From Alphaproteobacteria bacterium (lineage in GTDB: Bacteria > Pseudomonadota > Alphaproteobacteria > Caulobacterales > Hyphomonadaceae), in NCBI GenBank assembly GCA_018969425.1, contig JAGWYJ010000034.1:1-35761 (forward strand): a stretch of DNA of 35,761 bases, written 5' to 3'. The position numbers were made by a program, and so were the translations under genes. A model generated the notes under the pieces. That model ran no database searches and was not told the origin of the DNA. It worked only from the letters and a program-made list of their open reading frames with translations. Positions 27,098 to 35,761 of the stretch are shown here, one piece after another (within the stretch, counting starts at the first letter, position 1; each line of letters opens with the position of its first letter).

Positions 27098-28336
27098 CTA
27101 TGCCAGCATTTTCTGCGCCTTGGAAAGCGCTTCGATGAAGACATCGACCTCCTCGACCGTATTGTAGATCCCGAAACTCGCCCGGGCCGTCGCCGAGACC
27201 CCAAGCCAGGCCATGAGGGGCTGAGCGCAGTGATGTCCGGCGCGAATGGCGACACCCTGACGGTCAAGGACCTGAGCGATGTCGTGAGGGTGAACGCCCT
27301 TGAGGGAGAAGGACAGAACCGGCCCCTTATCGCGCGTCTCCCCATGGATGACCGCGCCGGGAAGAGCGCGAACTCCGGCCGTTGCGCGCTCGAGAAGCGC
27401 TGTCTTGTGGGCTGACGCAGCCCGACGATCCACGCCCTCGAGCCATCGTATCGCCGCCCCCAGACCCACCGCCTCGATGATTGGCGGAGTTCCCGCCTCA
27501 AAGCGATGGGGCGGGATATTATAGGTCACAGCCTCGCGCCCCACCGTCTCGATCATCTCGCCTCCGCCTTCAAAGGGGGCGAGGCTGGCCAGCCGGTCCG
27601 CGCGTCCGTAAAGGACCCCGATGCCTGTCGGACCGTAGAGCTTATGGCCTGAGAACACATAATAGTCCGGATCCATGTCCTTCATGTCCGGAGCCAGATG
27701 AACCACCGCCTGACAGCCGTCGATCAGGACTTCAGCGCCGTGGAGGCGGGCAAGTGTAATGGCGCGCCTGATGTCAGGGACGGTTCCAAGAACGTTCGAC
27801 ATATGAGCGAGAGCGAGCATGCGCGTTCGGGGCCCCAGAGCCCGCTCAAGTCCCTCCATGTCGAGAGAGCCGTCGGGGAGAAGCTCCACCCATTTGAGAA
27901 CGGCGCCGTGACGTTCGCGGAGAAAATGCCAGGGAACGATATTGGAGTGGTGCTCCATCGCGGAAAGAACGATCTCATCGCCCGGACGGATGGAGTGGGA
28001 CAGTCCCGCCGCCACGATATTGATCGCAGAGGTCGCCCCGCGGGTGAACACGATCTGATCGAGGGATGGAGCGTTGATGAAGCGCCGGACATCCTCTCGC
28101 GCCTGCTCAAAGCCCTCGGTCGCCTCATTGGCGAGGGTGTGGAGCCCGCGATGAACATTCGCGTAGGCGTGGCGCATCATTCCCGCCATCGCATCGATGA
28201 CCGCTGCAGGCTTCTGGGCCGAGGCGGCGTTGTCGAAATAAACGAGCGGGCGCCCGTGGATCGTACGATCCAGGATCGGAAACTGGGCTCTGACGGCGGT
28301 CACGTCGAACATCCCACTCATGCTCCCGTCAGCCAT
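27098..28336 (-). CDS. sufS: Cysteine desulfurase SufS
   Basis: A 412-residue class II PLP-dependent desulfurase that mobilises sulfur from cysteine for the SUF scaffold. It contains YFDNAASAQKP near the N-terminus, the PLP lysine in FSGHKLYGPTGIGVLYG, and catalytic C370 in IRAGHHCAQPLM. A GGGAGG seven bases upstream supports ATG 28336, which overlaps the end of sufD by 19 bases; a second ATG at 28321 overlaps the sufD stop as ATGA but has poor ribosome-site spacing. No sufE or sufU, the usual sulfur acceptors, is found in the operon. Confidence 0.96.
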   Translation of the reverse strand: MADGSMSGMFDVTAVRAQFPILDRTIHGRPLVYFDNAASAQKPAAVIDAMAGMMRHAYANVHRGLHTLANEATEGFEQAREDVRRFINAPSLDQIVFTRGATSAINIVAAGLSHSIRPGDEIVLSAMEHHSNIVPWHFLRERHGAVLKWVELLPDGSLDMEGLERALGPRTRMLALAHMSNVLGTVPDIRRAITLARLHGAEVLIDGCQAVVHLAPDMKDMDPDYYVFSGHKLYGPTGIGVLYGRADRLASLAPFEGGGEMIETVGREAVTYNIPPHRFEAGTPPIIEAVGLGAAIRWLEGVDRRAASAHKTALLERATAGVRALPGAVIHGETRDKGPVLSFSLKGVHPHDIAQVLDRQGVAIRAGHHCAQPLMAWLGVSATARASFGIYNTVEEVDVFIEALSKAQKMLA

Positions 28337-29517
28337 CTTTCGGCCTCCCCCAGCAACGCCTCGCGCGGCTCAGGCGGGGCGCTGTCGAGGGCGGATGCGA
28401 TAAAACTCAGAGTGAGAATGGCGCGCGCCTGCGCCAGGGGTAGGCCTCTCTGACGCATGTAGAAAAGGGCCGCCTCGTCGAGCGCACCGGTCGTCGCTCC
28501 GTGAGCGCACTGAACGTCGTCGGCATAGATCTCGAGTTCGGGCTTGGCGTTCACCTCGGCTCCCTCCTCGAGAAGCAGAGCCTGATGCTGCATACGCGCG
28601 TCCGTCTTCTGGGCGTGGCGAGCCACATGAAATCGTCCCTGGAAGGCCGCGCGTCCGCCAGAGGACACCGCTCCGCGCACAAGCTGACGGGTTGAAGCGC
28701 CAATCCCCAGATGGTCGACACGGGTGACGATATCCGTCCGCCTGCCTTCTCCAAGGAGATAGGCGCCGTCCAGCACCGCCTCGGACCCATCGCCCTCATG
28801 CGTCAACGCCGTTTCGAGACGGGACAATCCCGCACCGAGGGAGAGGAAGGTCTGGCGGAACCGGGCCCCGGGAGCGAGGCGCACGCTGGCGACAGCCGCC
28901 TGCACGCATTCAGCGCCGCCGGCAAGGAAGACCGACCGGTGCAGAGAGGCTCCTTCCTCGAGCACATAATCGACACGGACAGAACTGAACCCGCCGCCGG
29001 AAAGATGGCTCTCAGTCACCTCAGCCTCAACTCCCTGCGGCACACGGATCCGCAGGTGAACGAAACGATCGCCCCTGCCGCCTGAGAAGACGATGGCCAG
29101 CGGCTTCGCTCCGGAAGCGAGCGTGATATCCGCTCCATCGGGGGCGAGCGCTTCGGCCAGCCAGCCGAGCGGTCCGACGTCCGGGACAGACGCCTCGTCC
29201 TCAGGCGAACCTCTCGTCCAGGACGCTCCGGCAAGCTCGCCCCGGACGCGCCCGTCCTCACCGAAGAGCAGTCCGGATCCGCCCGCCAGAGGGGTCGCAG
29301 GCGTCGCCTCCCCTCCGGCTGAGGGCGGACGGGACAACGCCGCACGAACATCGCTCCAGCGCCATCCCTCGATCCTCCTGTGAGGAAGCCCTGTCCTTGC
29401 GAACGCCTCGCGCGCCCGCAGTCTCGACGGCGTCGGATCGATCGCTTCGAGACGAGCCAGAAGGCCTGATGAGCGGGTGTCCGAAGCGGCCGCCGGGGCG
29501 GAGAGAGAGGAGGACAT
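28318..29517 (-). CDS. sufD: Fe-S cluster scaffold protein SufD
   Basis: A 399-residue partner of SufB in the SufBC2D scaffold. Diverged beta-helix sequence, with the conserved C-terminal block KTDARMQHQALLLEEGAEVN, then KPELEIYADDVQCAHGATTG, where the histidine of CAHGA is the conserved SufD cluster-assembly residue. Its start codon directly follows the sufC stop (TGAATG), indicating coupled translation, and its end overlaps sufS. The N-terminal 100 residues are more variable, as usual in alphaproteobacterial SufD. Confidence 0.95.
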   Translation of the reverse strand: MSSSLSAPAAASDTRSSGLLARLEAIDPTPSRLRAREAFARTGLPHRRIEGWRWSDVRAALSRPPSAGGEATPATPLAGGSGLLFGEDGRVRGELAGASWTRGSPEDEASVPDVGPLGWLAEALAPDGADITLASGAKPLAIVFSGGRGDRFVHLRIRVPQGVEAEVTESHLSGGGFSSVRVDYVLEEGASLHRSVFLAGGAECVQAAVASVRLAPGARFRQTFLSLGAGLSRLETALTHEGDGSEAVLDGAYLLGEGRRTDIVTRVDHLGIGASTRQLVRGAVSSGGRAAFQGRFHVARHAQKTDARMQHQALLLEEGAEVNAKPELEIYADDVQCAHGATTGALDEAALFYMRQRGLPLAQARAILTLSFIASALDSAPPEPREALLGEAERWLTGA

Positions 29518-30282
29518 TCAGCCCGCTCCTGCGATGAGGGCGTCGTATCCCTCGCTCTCAAGCTGCAGGGCGAGCTCCGGGCCGCCCGAAGCGATGATGC
29601 GTCCGGCGGAGAGAACATGAACCCTGTCGGGCCGAATGTGGTCGAGAAGACGCTGATAATGAGTGATGACCAGCATCGCCCTGTCCGGAGAGCGAAGCGC
29701 GTTCACACCCTCAGACACGATGCGAAGAGCGTCGATATCAAGACCTGAATCCGTTTCATCGAGGATCATCAGACGCGGCTCGAGCATCAGCATCTGGTAA
29801 ATCTCCAGACGCTTTTTCTCCCCTCCCGAAAAGCCCACATTAAGAGGCCGCTTCAGCATATCCGGATCCATGCGCAGGCGCTCGGCGATCGCCCGGGATT
29901 TCTTCAGGAAATCCGGCGCCGATATCTCCGCCTCACCGCGCGAGGCCCTCTGCGCATTCATCGCCGCGCGGACAAAGGTCATGACAGGAACACCCGGAAT
30001 CTCGACCGGGTACTGGAAGGACAGAAACACGCCCTTCGCCGCGCGCGCCTCGGGCTCGAGGCTGAGCAGATCCTCGCCGAGGAAGCGCGCCGATCCGGAG
30101 GTCGCCTGATAGCCGGGCCGCCCCGCCAGCAGATAAGACAAGGTGGATTTGCCGGAGCCGTTGGGCCCCATGATCGCATGAACCTCGCCTGCGGGCACGG
30201 TGAGCGTGACCCCGTTGAGAATGGCCCGATCCGGCGCCCCTTCAAGGGTGAGACGGGCGTGAAGGTCTTTGAGTTCAAGCAT
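29518..30282 (-). CDS. sufC: Fe-S assembly ATPase SufC
   Basis: A 254-residue soluble ABC-type ATPase that drives conformational change of the SufB-SufD scaffold. Walker A MGPNGSGKST (39-47), ABC signature VGFSGGEKKRLEI and Walker B RLMILDETDSGLD are all intact, and the switch histidine lies in LVITHYQRLL. Length and motifs are those of SufC rather than a transporter ATPase. It follows sufB after a 117-base gap that contains no gene, and abuts sufD. Confidence 0.97.
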   Translation of the reverse strand: MLELKDLHARLTLEGAPDRAILNGVTLTVPAGEVHAIMGPNGSGKSTLSYLLAGRPGYQATSGSARFLGEDLLSLEPEARAAKGVFLSFQYPVEIPGVPVMTFVRAAMNAQRASRGEAEISAPDFLKKSRAIAERLRMDPDMLKRPLNVGFSGGEKKRLEIYQMLMLEPRLMILDETDSGLDIDALRIVSEGVNALRSPDRAMLVITHYQRLLDHIRPDRVHVLSAGRIIASGGPELALQLESEGYDALIAGAG

Positions 30283-30399
30283 CTGTCGTCCTGTCCGGCT
30301 CGTCCCGAAAACGGAACGAACCTGCTATCTTATACGTTCATGGCCCGGTCACCGGATGCGATCGCTTTCTCCGACCTGGCGCGCCGAAAGGCCCCGCGT

Positions 30400-31903
<1,504 letters not shown>

Positions 31904-31917
<14 letters not shown>

Positions 31918-33067
31918 CTGCGAGCGCGTCCCTGCTTAAAAGTTGCGGTCTCGCCCGGCGGACGAACCCGATCCACGCCTCCGCCAGCGCGTCCATGTCC
32001 CCGGGGCGCGACCCCCAGCCGAAACTTGCCCGCACCGCACACCGAGCGGCGGTATCGGAGAGCCCCATCGCGGTCAACACACGGCTCGCCCTTACCTTGC
32101 CAGAGGAGCACGCCGCCCCAGCGCTGAGCGCAAAGCCAGCCAGGTCCAGAGCCATAATCTGGGTATCAGCCGACAAGCCGTCAACACCGAAGCAGGAAAC
32201 GCCCGCGACCCGCCCGGCTCCTTGCCCATGGATGCGAAGATCAGGCGCCGCCGCCTGGAGCCGGGCCTCCATCCGGTCCCTGGGCCCCGCAAGCGCGCGG
32301 TATGCGTCCATATCCCGCAGCGCAGCTTCAGCGGCCGCCGCAAAGCCGGCCGCCAGGGCGACCGCCTCCGTTCCCGCCCGACGCCCCAATTCCTGCCCGC
32401 CTCCTGTCTGGCGAGGATGAAACGGCGCGCCTGGCCTGATGAAAAAGGCTCCCATCCCCTGAGGTCCCCCGACCTTGTGAGCCGAGAGCGAGAGATAATC
32501 CACATCGAGGTCGGTCACCGCGACGGAGATCCGGCCCAGCGCCTGGACGGCGTCGCAATGAATCAGGCCTCCGACCGCCCGCACAAGCCGGGCCGCCTCG
32601 GCGACAGGCTGGACGACACCGGTCTCATTGTTGACGAGCATCAGCGAAACGACAGGCCTTCGTCCCGCGGAGACCTCCCGGGCCAGGGCCTTCTCCAGCC
32701 AGCTCAGATCGGCCCGGCCCTCCGGCGTCGCCGGCCAGGCAAGGGGCGTTCCGGCAAGCGAGGAGACGGCCTCATGCTCCAGACCGGAGGCGAGAAGACC
32801 GCCGCCGCAGGCCTCCAGAGCCGCCGCAAGAGGGCCGGAGACCGCCTCGGTGCCGCCGCTGACAAAAACCAGATCTTCGCGACAGGCGCCGATGCAGGCC
32901 GCCACCGTTTCCCGAGCGGCCTCAAGGCGCGCGCGGGCGCGTCGCCCCTCGGCGTGAACAGAGGAAGGGTTTCCGCCCTCCGCAAATGCGTCCGAGATCG
33001 CCAGACGGGCCTCGGGCCGCAAAGGCGCAGTCGCGTTATAATCGCAATAGATCCGTGGCGGGCTCAT
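31904..33067 (-). CDS. Second cysteine desulfurase of the SUF operon (class I, IscS/NifS-like)
   Basis: A 387-residue PLP-dependent class I cysteine desulfurase. It shows [15 protein letters not shown], the SGGTEAV motif, the active-site GLEHEAV, the PLP lysine in [14 protein letters not shown], and a catalytic loop with C320 ([12 protein letters not shown]). It differs clearly from SufS, and such a gene between iscR and sufB is common in alphaproteobacterial SUF operons. It may supply sulfur to the scaffold or to other thiolation pathways. It begins 9 bases after the iscR stop and overlaps sufB by 14 bases. Confidence 0.94.
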
Positions 33068-33076
33068 CGCCCGAGA

Positions 33077-33520
33077 CTAGACCATCGAGGCGTCCGGGGA
33101 CAGCTGATCCTCGCGCCAGGACGCACCTGTCCGACCGGCCAGCACGTCGGCGACGGTGACCGAGTTCAGATAGTCGGTCATATGTCGATCGAGATTTCTC
33201 CAAAGACCCTCGACCAGAGGCCCCCCGCGCACGCTGGGGGTCTCAGGCCCCTCGGGGCCAGCAGCCACGCCGACCGCCTGGACGATACGCCATATGGTCA
33301 ATTCCTCCGGCGAATGCGCCAGCCTGTATCCGCCGCCGGGTCCGCGGGCGCTCGTCACCACCCCGGCCCTCCGGAGAAGGGCGAAGAGCTGCTCAAGATA
33401 GGATACCGAGACATCCTGTCGCTCGGAAACGTCTGAAAGAGGCACGGCGCCGTTGCGCCCGTTTTGAGCGATATCGATCACCGCGATGATCGCGTATCGC
33501 CCTTTTGACCCCAGATGCAT
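33077..33520 (-). CDS. iscR: Rrf2/IscR-type transcriptional regulator without cysteines
   Basis: A 147-residue Rrf2-family winged-helix regulator. The HTH and wing are clear: MHLGSKGRYAIIAVIDIAQ, SDVSERQDVSVSYLEQLF, and RGPGGGYRLAHSPEELTI. Position at the head of the SUF operon identifies it as the IscR-type SUF regulator. Unlike E. coli IscR (C92, C98, C104, H107) or RirA, it contains no cysteine anywhere; the cluster region reads PETPSVRGGPLVEGLWRNL, where Cys and His ligands are replaced. It therefore cannot bind a [2Fe-2S] cluster in the known way. The frame extends upstream to 33757 but homology begins at ATG 33520. The symbol reflects family and place, not proven cluster sensing. Confidence 0.88.
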   Translation of the reverse strand: MHLGSKGRYAIIAVIDIAQNGRNGAVPLSDVSERQDVSVSYLEQLFALLRRAGVVTSARGPGGGYRLAHSPEELTIWRIVQAVGVAAGPEGPETPSVRGGPLVEGLWRNLDRHMTDYLNSVTVADVLAGRTGASWREDQLSPDASMV

Positions 33521-33533
33521 GACGTCCCCACCC

Positions 33534-33568
33534 GTTATACCCCAGTCTAAGATAGAGGGTCCCCCAGT
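33534..33568 (-). promoter_or_regulatory. Candidate promoter/operator of the iscR-suf operon
   Basis: On the minus strand, ACTGGGG occurs twice, 22 bases apart (33568-33562 and 33546-33540), about two helical turns. The second copy runs straight into GGTATAAC, a -10-like element (33539-33534) 13 bases before the iscR ATG. No good -35 hexamer is seen. The repeat is a reasonable autoregulatory operator, inferred from position only. Confidence 0.4.
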
Positions 33569-33704
33569 TTTTTCCAGAGCGGGAAAGGAGTTGTTTTCCA
33601 TAGGAACGCACGAAAAACTTGAAAAAATCGACAGAATGGCGTTTCTCCGCTCTCCGGCCCGGCCCTTTCCTGGTGTCCAGGGACCGCAAGACAGCGAGCA
33701 CCTC

Positions 33705-34382
33705 ATGGCGGAACTGATCATCTCGGGCCCGGCAGGCCGGATCGAAGCCCGATACACGCCGGCTGAAGCTCCTGACGCCCCGATCGCCCTGATCCTCCAT
33801 CCTCATCCCAAGGCGGGCGGAACGATGCAGGACCCGGTCACGATCACGCTGTTCGAAATGTTCGTGGCCCACGGCTTCTCGACCATGCGCTTCAATTTCA
33901 GGGGCGTCGGTCGCAGTCAGGGACAGTTCGATTCCGGGGTCGCGGAGTTGTCGGACGCCGCCTATGTGCTCGATCACCTTGAATCCCTGAGTGAAAGCCC
34001 CAGTCAGTGCTGGGTCGCAGGCTCCTCCTTCGGAGCGTATATCTGTCTCCAGCTGCTGATGCGTCGTCCGGAAATCGACGGCTTCATCGCAGTCGCGCCC
34101 CCGGCCAACCATTACGATCTCTCCTTCCTCGCCCCCTGCCCGGCCTCCGGCATCCTCATTTCCGGGGATAAGGACATTGTGGCGCCGCCCGCCGACATCG
34201 ACCGCTCCCTGACCAAGGTCCGGGTGCAGAAAGGCGAAACGATCGAACGGGCGACTGTGGCGGGCGCCAACCACTTCTTCCAGAACAAGCTCGAAGACCT
34301 CGAAAAGACGGCGTCGACCTACCTCAAAAAACGCCTCAAGGCGTTCGAAAAGGCCCGGAAGGAAGCTGCGCGCGACGCCTGA
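33705..34382 (+). CDS. Alpha/beta hydrolase (COG2945-like)
   Basis: A 225-residue small alpha/beta hydrolase. It contains LILHPHPKAGGTM (oxyanion-side HPHP motif of this group), NFRGVGRSQGQFD, the nucleophile elbow AGSSFGAY (S108), the acid region ISGDKDIVAP, and the histidine in VAGANHFF. All members of a Ser-Asp-His triad are therefore present. Substrate unknown; the group is annotated as predicted esterases or hydrolases. The ATG at 33705 begins the conserved MAELIISGPAGRIEARY; ATGs at 33636 and 33486 would add unrelated residues. It is divergent from iscR with a 184-base gap and lies 111 bases upstream of tyrS. Confidence 0.88.
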   Translation: MAELIISGPAGRIEARYTPAEAPDAPIALILHPHPKAGGTMQDPVTITLFEMFVAHGFSTMRFNFRGVGRSQGQFDSGVAELSDAAYVLDHLESLSESPSQCWVAGSSFGAYICLQLLMRRPEIDGFIAVAPPANHYDLSFLAPCPASGILISGDKDIVAPPADIDRSLTKVRVQKGETIERATVAGANHFFQNKLEDLEKTASTYLKKRLKAFEKARKEAARDA

Positions 34383-34493
34383 AGCGTAACTGGAGCCGCC
34401 GACGAGGAACGCGGTCGCTGAGGCGATGATCGACCTGTTCGCGTCCAGCGGGGAACGTGATAATCGCCCGCCTGCGTCCAATGGGAGTCCGCC

Positions 34494-35761
34494 ATGAGCC
34501 TTGATGGTTTCAAACCCCGCTCCGCGTTCCTGCGCGACATGACGGCGCGGGGCCATATCTATCAGATCACGGATCCTGAAGGGCTCGACGACTACGCGGC
34601 CTCGGAGGTCCCCACGGCCTATATCGGATTCGACTGCACCGCTCCGTCCCTCCATGTCGGTCACATGGTGCAGATCATGGCGCTCCGACGCTTTCAGCAG
34701 GCGGGCGGCAAACCGATCGTCCTCATGGGCGGGGGCACCACAAAGATCGGGGACCCTACGGACAAGGAAAAATCCCGCCCCATTCTCACGGTCGAGGAGA
34801 TCGCGGCCAACATGGCCGGGATACGTCGCGCCTTCGAGAGCTATCTCCGGTTCGGGGACGGCCCGACGGACGCCGTCATGCTCAATAACGCCGACTGGCT
34901 CGACGGCCTCGGCTATATCGACTTTCTTCGCGACTACGGACGGCACTTCACGATCAACACGATGATCAAGCAGGAGACCGTCGCGCGCCGCCTGCGCAAT
35001 GAGGAGCCCTACACCTTCCTAGAATTCAACTACATGCTTCTCCAGTCCTACGACTTCCTCGAGTTGTGCAGGACGCGGGGCTGCCGCCTGCAGATGGGCG
35101 GATCGGATCAGTGGGGCAATATTGTCAACGGGGTGGAGCTGTGCCGACGGGTCGCCGACGCGCACTCCTTCGGCCTGACAACGCCGCTCATCACCACCGC
35201 ATCCGGCGCCAAGATGGGCAAGACTGTCTCAGGCGCCGTCTGGCTCAACGCGGACATGCGCTCGCCTTATGAGTACTGGCAGTTCTGGCGGAACACGGAG
35301 GATGCCGATGTCGGGCGCTTCCTCCGGCTGTTCACAGACGTTCCCGTTGAGGAGATCGCCCGCCTCGAGGCCGCGACGGGCTCCGAGATCAATGCGGTGA
35401 AGGTGCGCCTTGCCGATGAAGCCACAACCCTCCTGCACGGCGCTGCGGCCGCGGCAGAGGCGCGGGCCGCGGCCGAGGCGGTGTTCTCGGGCGGCTCGAC
35501 CGGCGAAGGCATGCCGACCTTCGAGGTGTCCCGGGACAAGCTGAAGGACGGGCTGCTGATCAGCGAAGCTCTGGTCACCGCCGGCCTCTGCACGTCAAAA
35601 TCCGAGGCCCGACGGGCCATCAAGGCCGCCTCGGTCCGCCTCAATGCGGAGACGGTGACCGATGAGAGCGCTCTGGTGCGCGAAAGCGACCTGGACGCAG
35701 ACGGCCTCGCCCGTCTCTCCATGGGACGTAAGCGTCACGCCAGGCTGAAGGCCGTTCAGGA
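34494..35761 (+). CDS. tyrS: Tyrosyl-tRNA synthetase (3' end beyond window)
   Basis: A class I aminoacyl-tRNA synthetase charging tRNA-Tyr. The frame runs from ATG 34494 to the window end without a stop (422 complete codons). Features: the tyrosine-binding YIGFDCTAPSLHVGH segment with the HIGH-type motif HVGH at 54-57, LMGGGTTKIGDPTDK, the QMGGSDQWGNI signature, the KMSKS-type loop KMGKT at 240-244, and a C-terminal S4 RNA-binding domain (LLISEALVTAGLCTSKSEAR). Compared with the usual 415-425 residues, only the last few codons should be missing. No T-box or other leader structure is evident in the 111-base upstream gap. Confidence 0.96.
   Translation, partial: MSLDGFKPRSAFLRDMTARGHIYQITDPEGLDDYAASEVPTAYIGFDCTAPSLHVGHMVQIMALRRFQQAGGKPIVLMGGGTTKIGDPTDKEKSRPILTVEEIAANMAGIRRAFESYLRFGDGPTDAVMLNNADWLDGLGYIDFLRDYGRHFTINTMIKQETVARRLRNEEPYTFLEFNYMLLQSYDFLELCRTRGCRLQMGGSDQWGNIVNGVELCRRVADAHSFGLTTPLITTASGAKMGKTVSGAVWLNADMRSPYEYWQFWRNTEDADVGRFLRLFTDVPVEEIARLEAATGSEINAVKVRLADEATTLLHGAAAAAEARAAAEAVFSGGSTGEGMPTFEVSRDKLKDGLLISEALVTAGLCTSKSEARRAIKAASVRLNAETVTDESALVRESDLDADGLARLSMGRKRHARLKAVQ

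Noticed and set aside
31943-33436. 497-codon plus-strand open frame opposite the class I desulfurase and iscR
   Set aside because: Arg/Pro/Gly-rich antisense shadow of conserved genes.
33393-34946. 517-codon minus-strand open frame opposite the hydrolase and tyrS
   Set aside because: Lies antisense to well-supported genes and also crosses the iscR region in another frame; no recognisable protein features.

Overview
The window is a GC-rich chromosomal segment of an alphaproteobacterium. The best guess is the Caulobacterales/Hyphomonadaceae/Parvularculaceae neighbourhood, inferred from protein style and gene order only. Supporting signs are the tig-clpP-clpX-lon block, the glnB-glnA pair, the iscR-desulfurase-sufBCDS-sufT-sufA operon, and alphaproteobacterial flagellin ends. 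Almost all of the DNA is coding. Genes are packed tightly, often with ATGA-type overlaps. I see no transposase, integrase or CRISPR array.

Layout. 1-626: C-terminal part of a flavin-dependent monooxygenase, cut by the window edge. 631-6300 (minus): a DUF188 protein, molybdenum cofactor genes moaD, moaA, moaB and moaE with an aldo/keto reductase between moaB and moaA, and a GH13 alpha-glucosidase. 6338-12484 (minus): proteostasis block lon, clpX, clpP, tig. 12618-14762 (minus): tRNA-Leu(UAG), the NAD(P)HX repair enzyme and a histidine phosphatase. 15006-16875 (plus): P-II protein and glutamine synthetase, ended by a strong terminator. 16994-21442 (plus): a lipoprotein with a lytic-transglycosylase-like domain, topoisomerase IV subunit B and a DEAD-box RNA helicase. 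21569-26262 (plus): a diguanylate cyclase, a 78-bp relic of a flagellin 3' end, a very unusual flagellin, and a 2-oxoglutarate/Fe(II) oxygenase. 26274-33520 (minus): a complete SUF iron-sulfur operon led by an Rrf2/IscR-type regulator. 33705-35761 (plus): an alpha/beta hydrolase and tyrS, cut by the window end.

The most striking item is the gene at 22964-25441. It has normal flagellin N- and C-terminal helical domains, but its middle carries seven TolB/PD40-like blades (58 codons each, exact 174-bp period, one 30-bp insertion), predicted to form a seven-bladed beta-propeller displayed on the filament surface. It stands away from other flagellar genes, next to a c-di-GMP synthase and a candidate protein hydroxylase. 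Just upstream lies a relic nearly identical to its own 3' end, suggesting that a tandem flagellin copy was lost. Second, the IscR-like regulator of the SUF operon has no cysteine at all, so it cannot hold an Fe-S cluster in the known way.

Functionally, most of the window is core metabolism: cofactor supply (Moco, Fe-S), proteolysis, nitrogen control, topology and translation. The flagellin region is the accessory-looking part.
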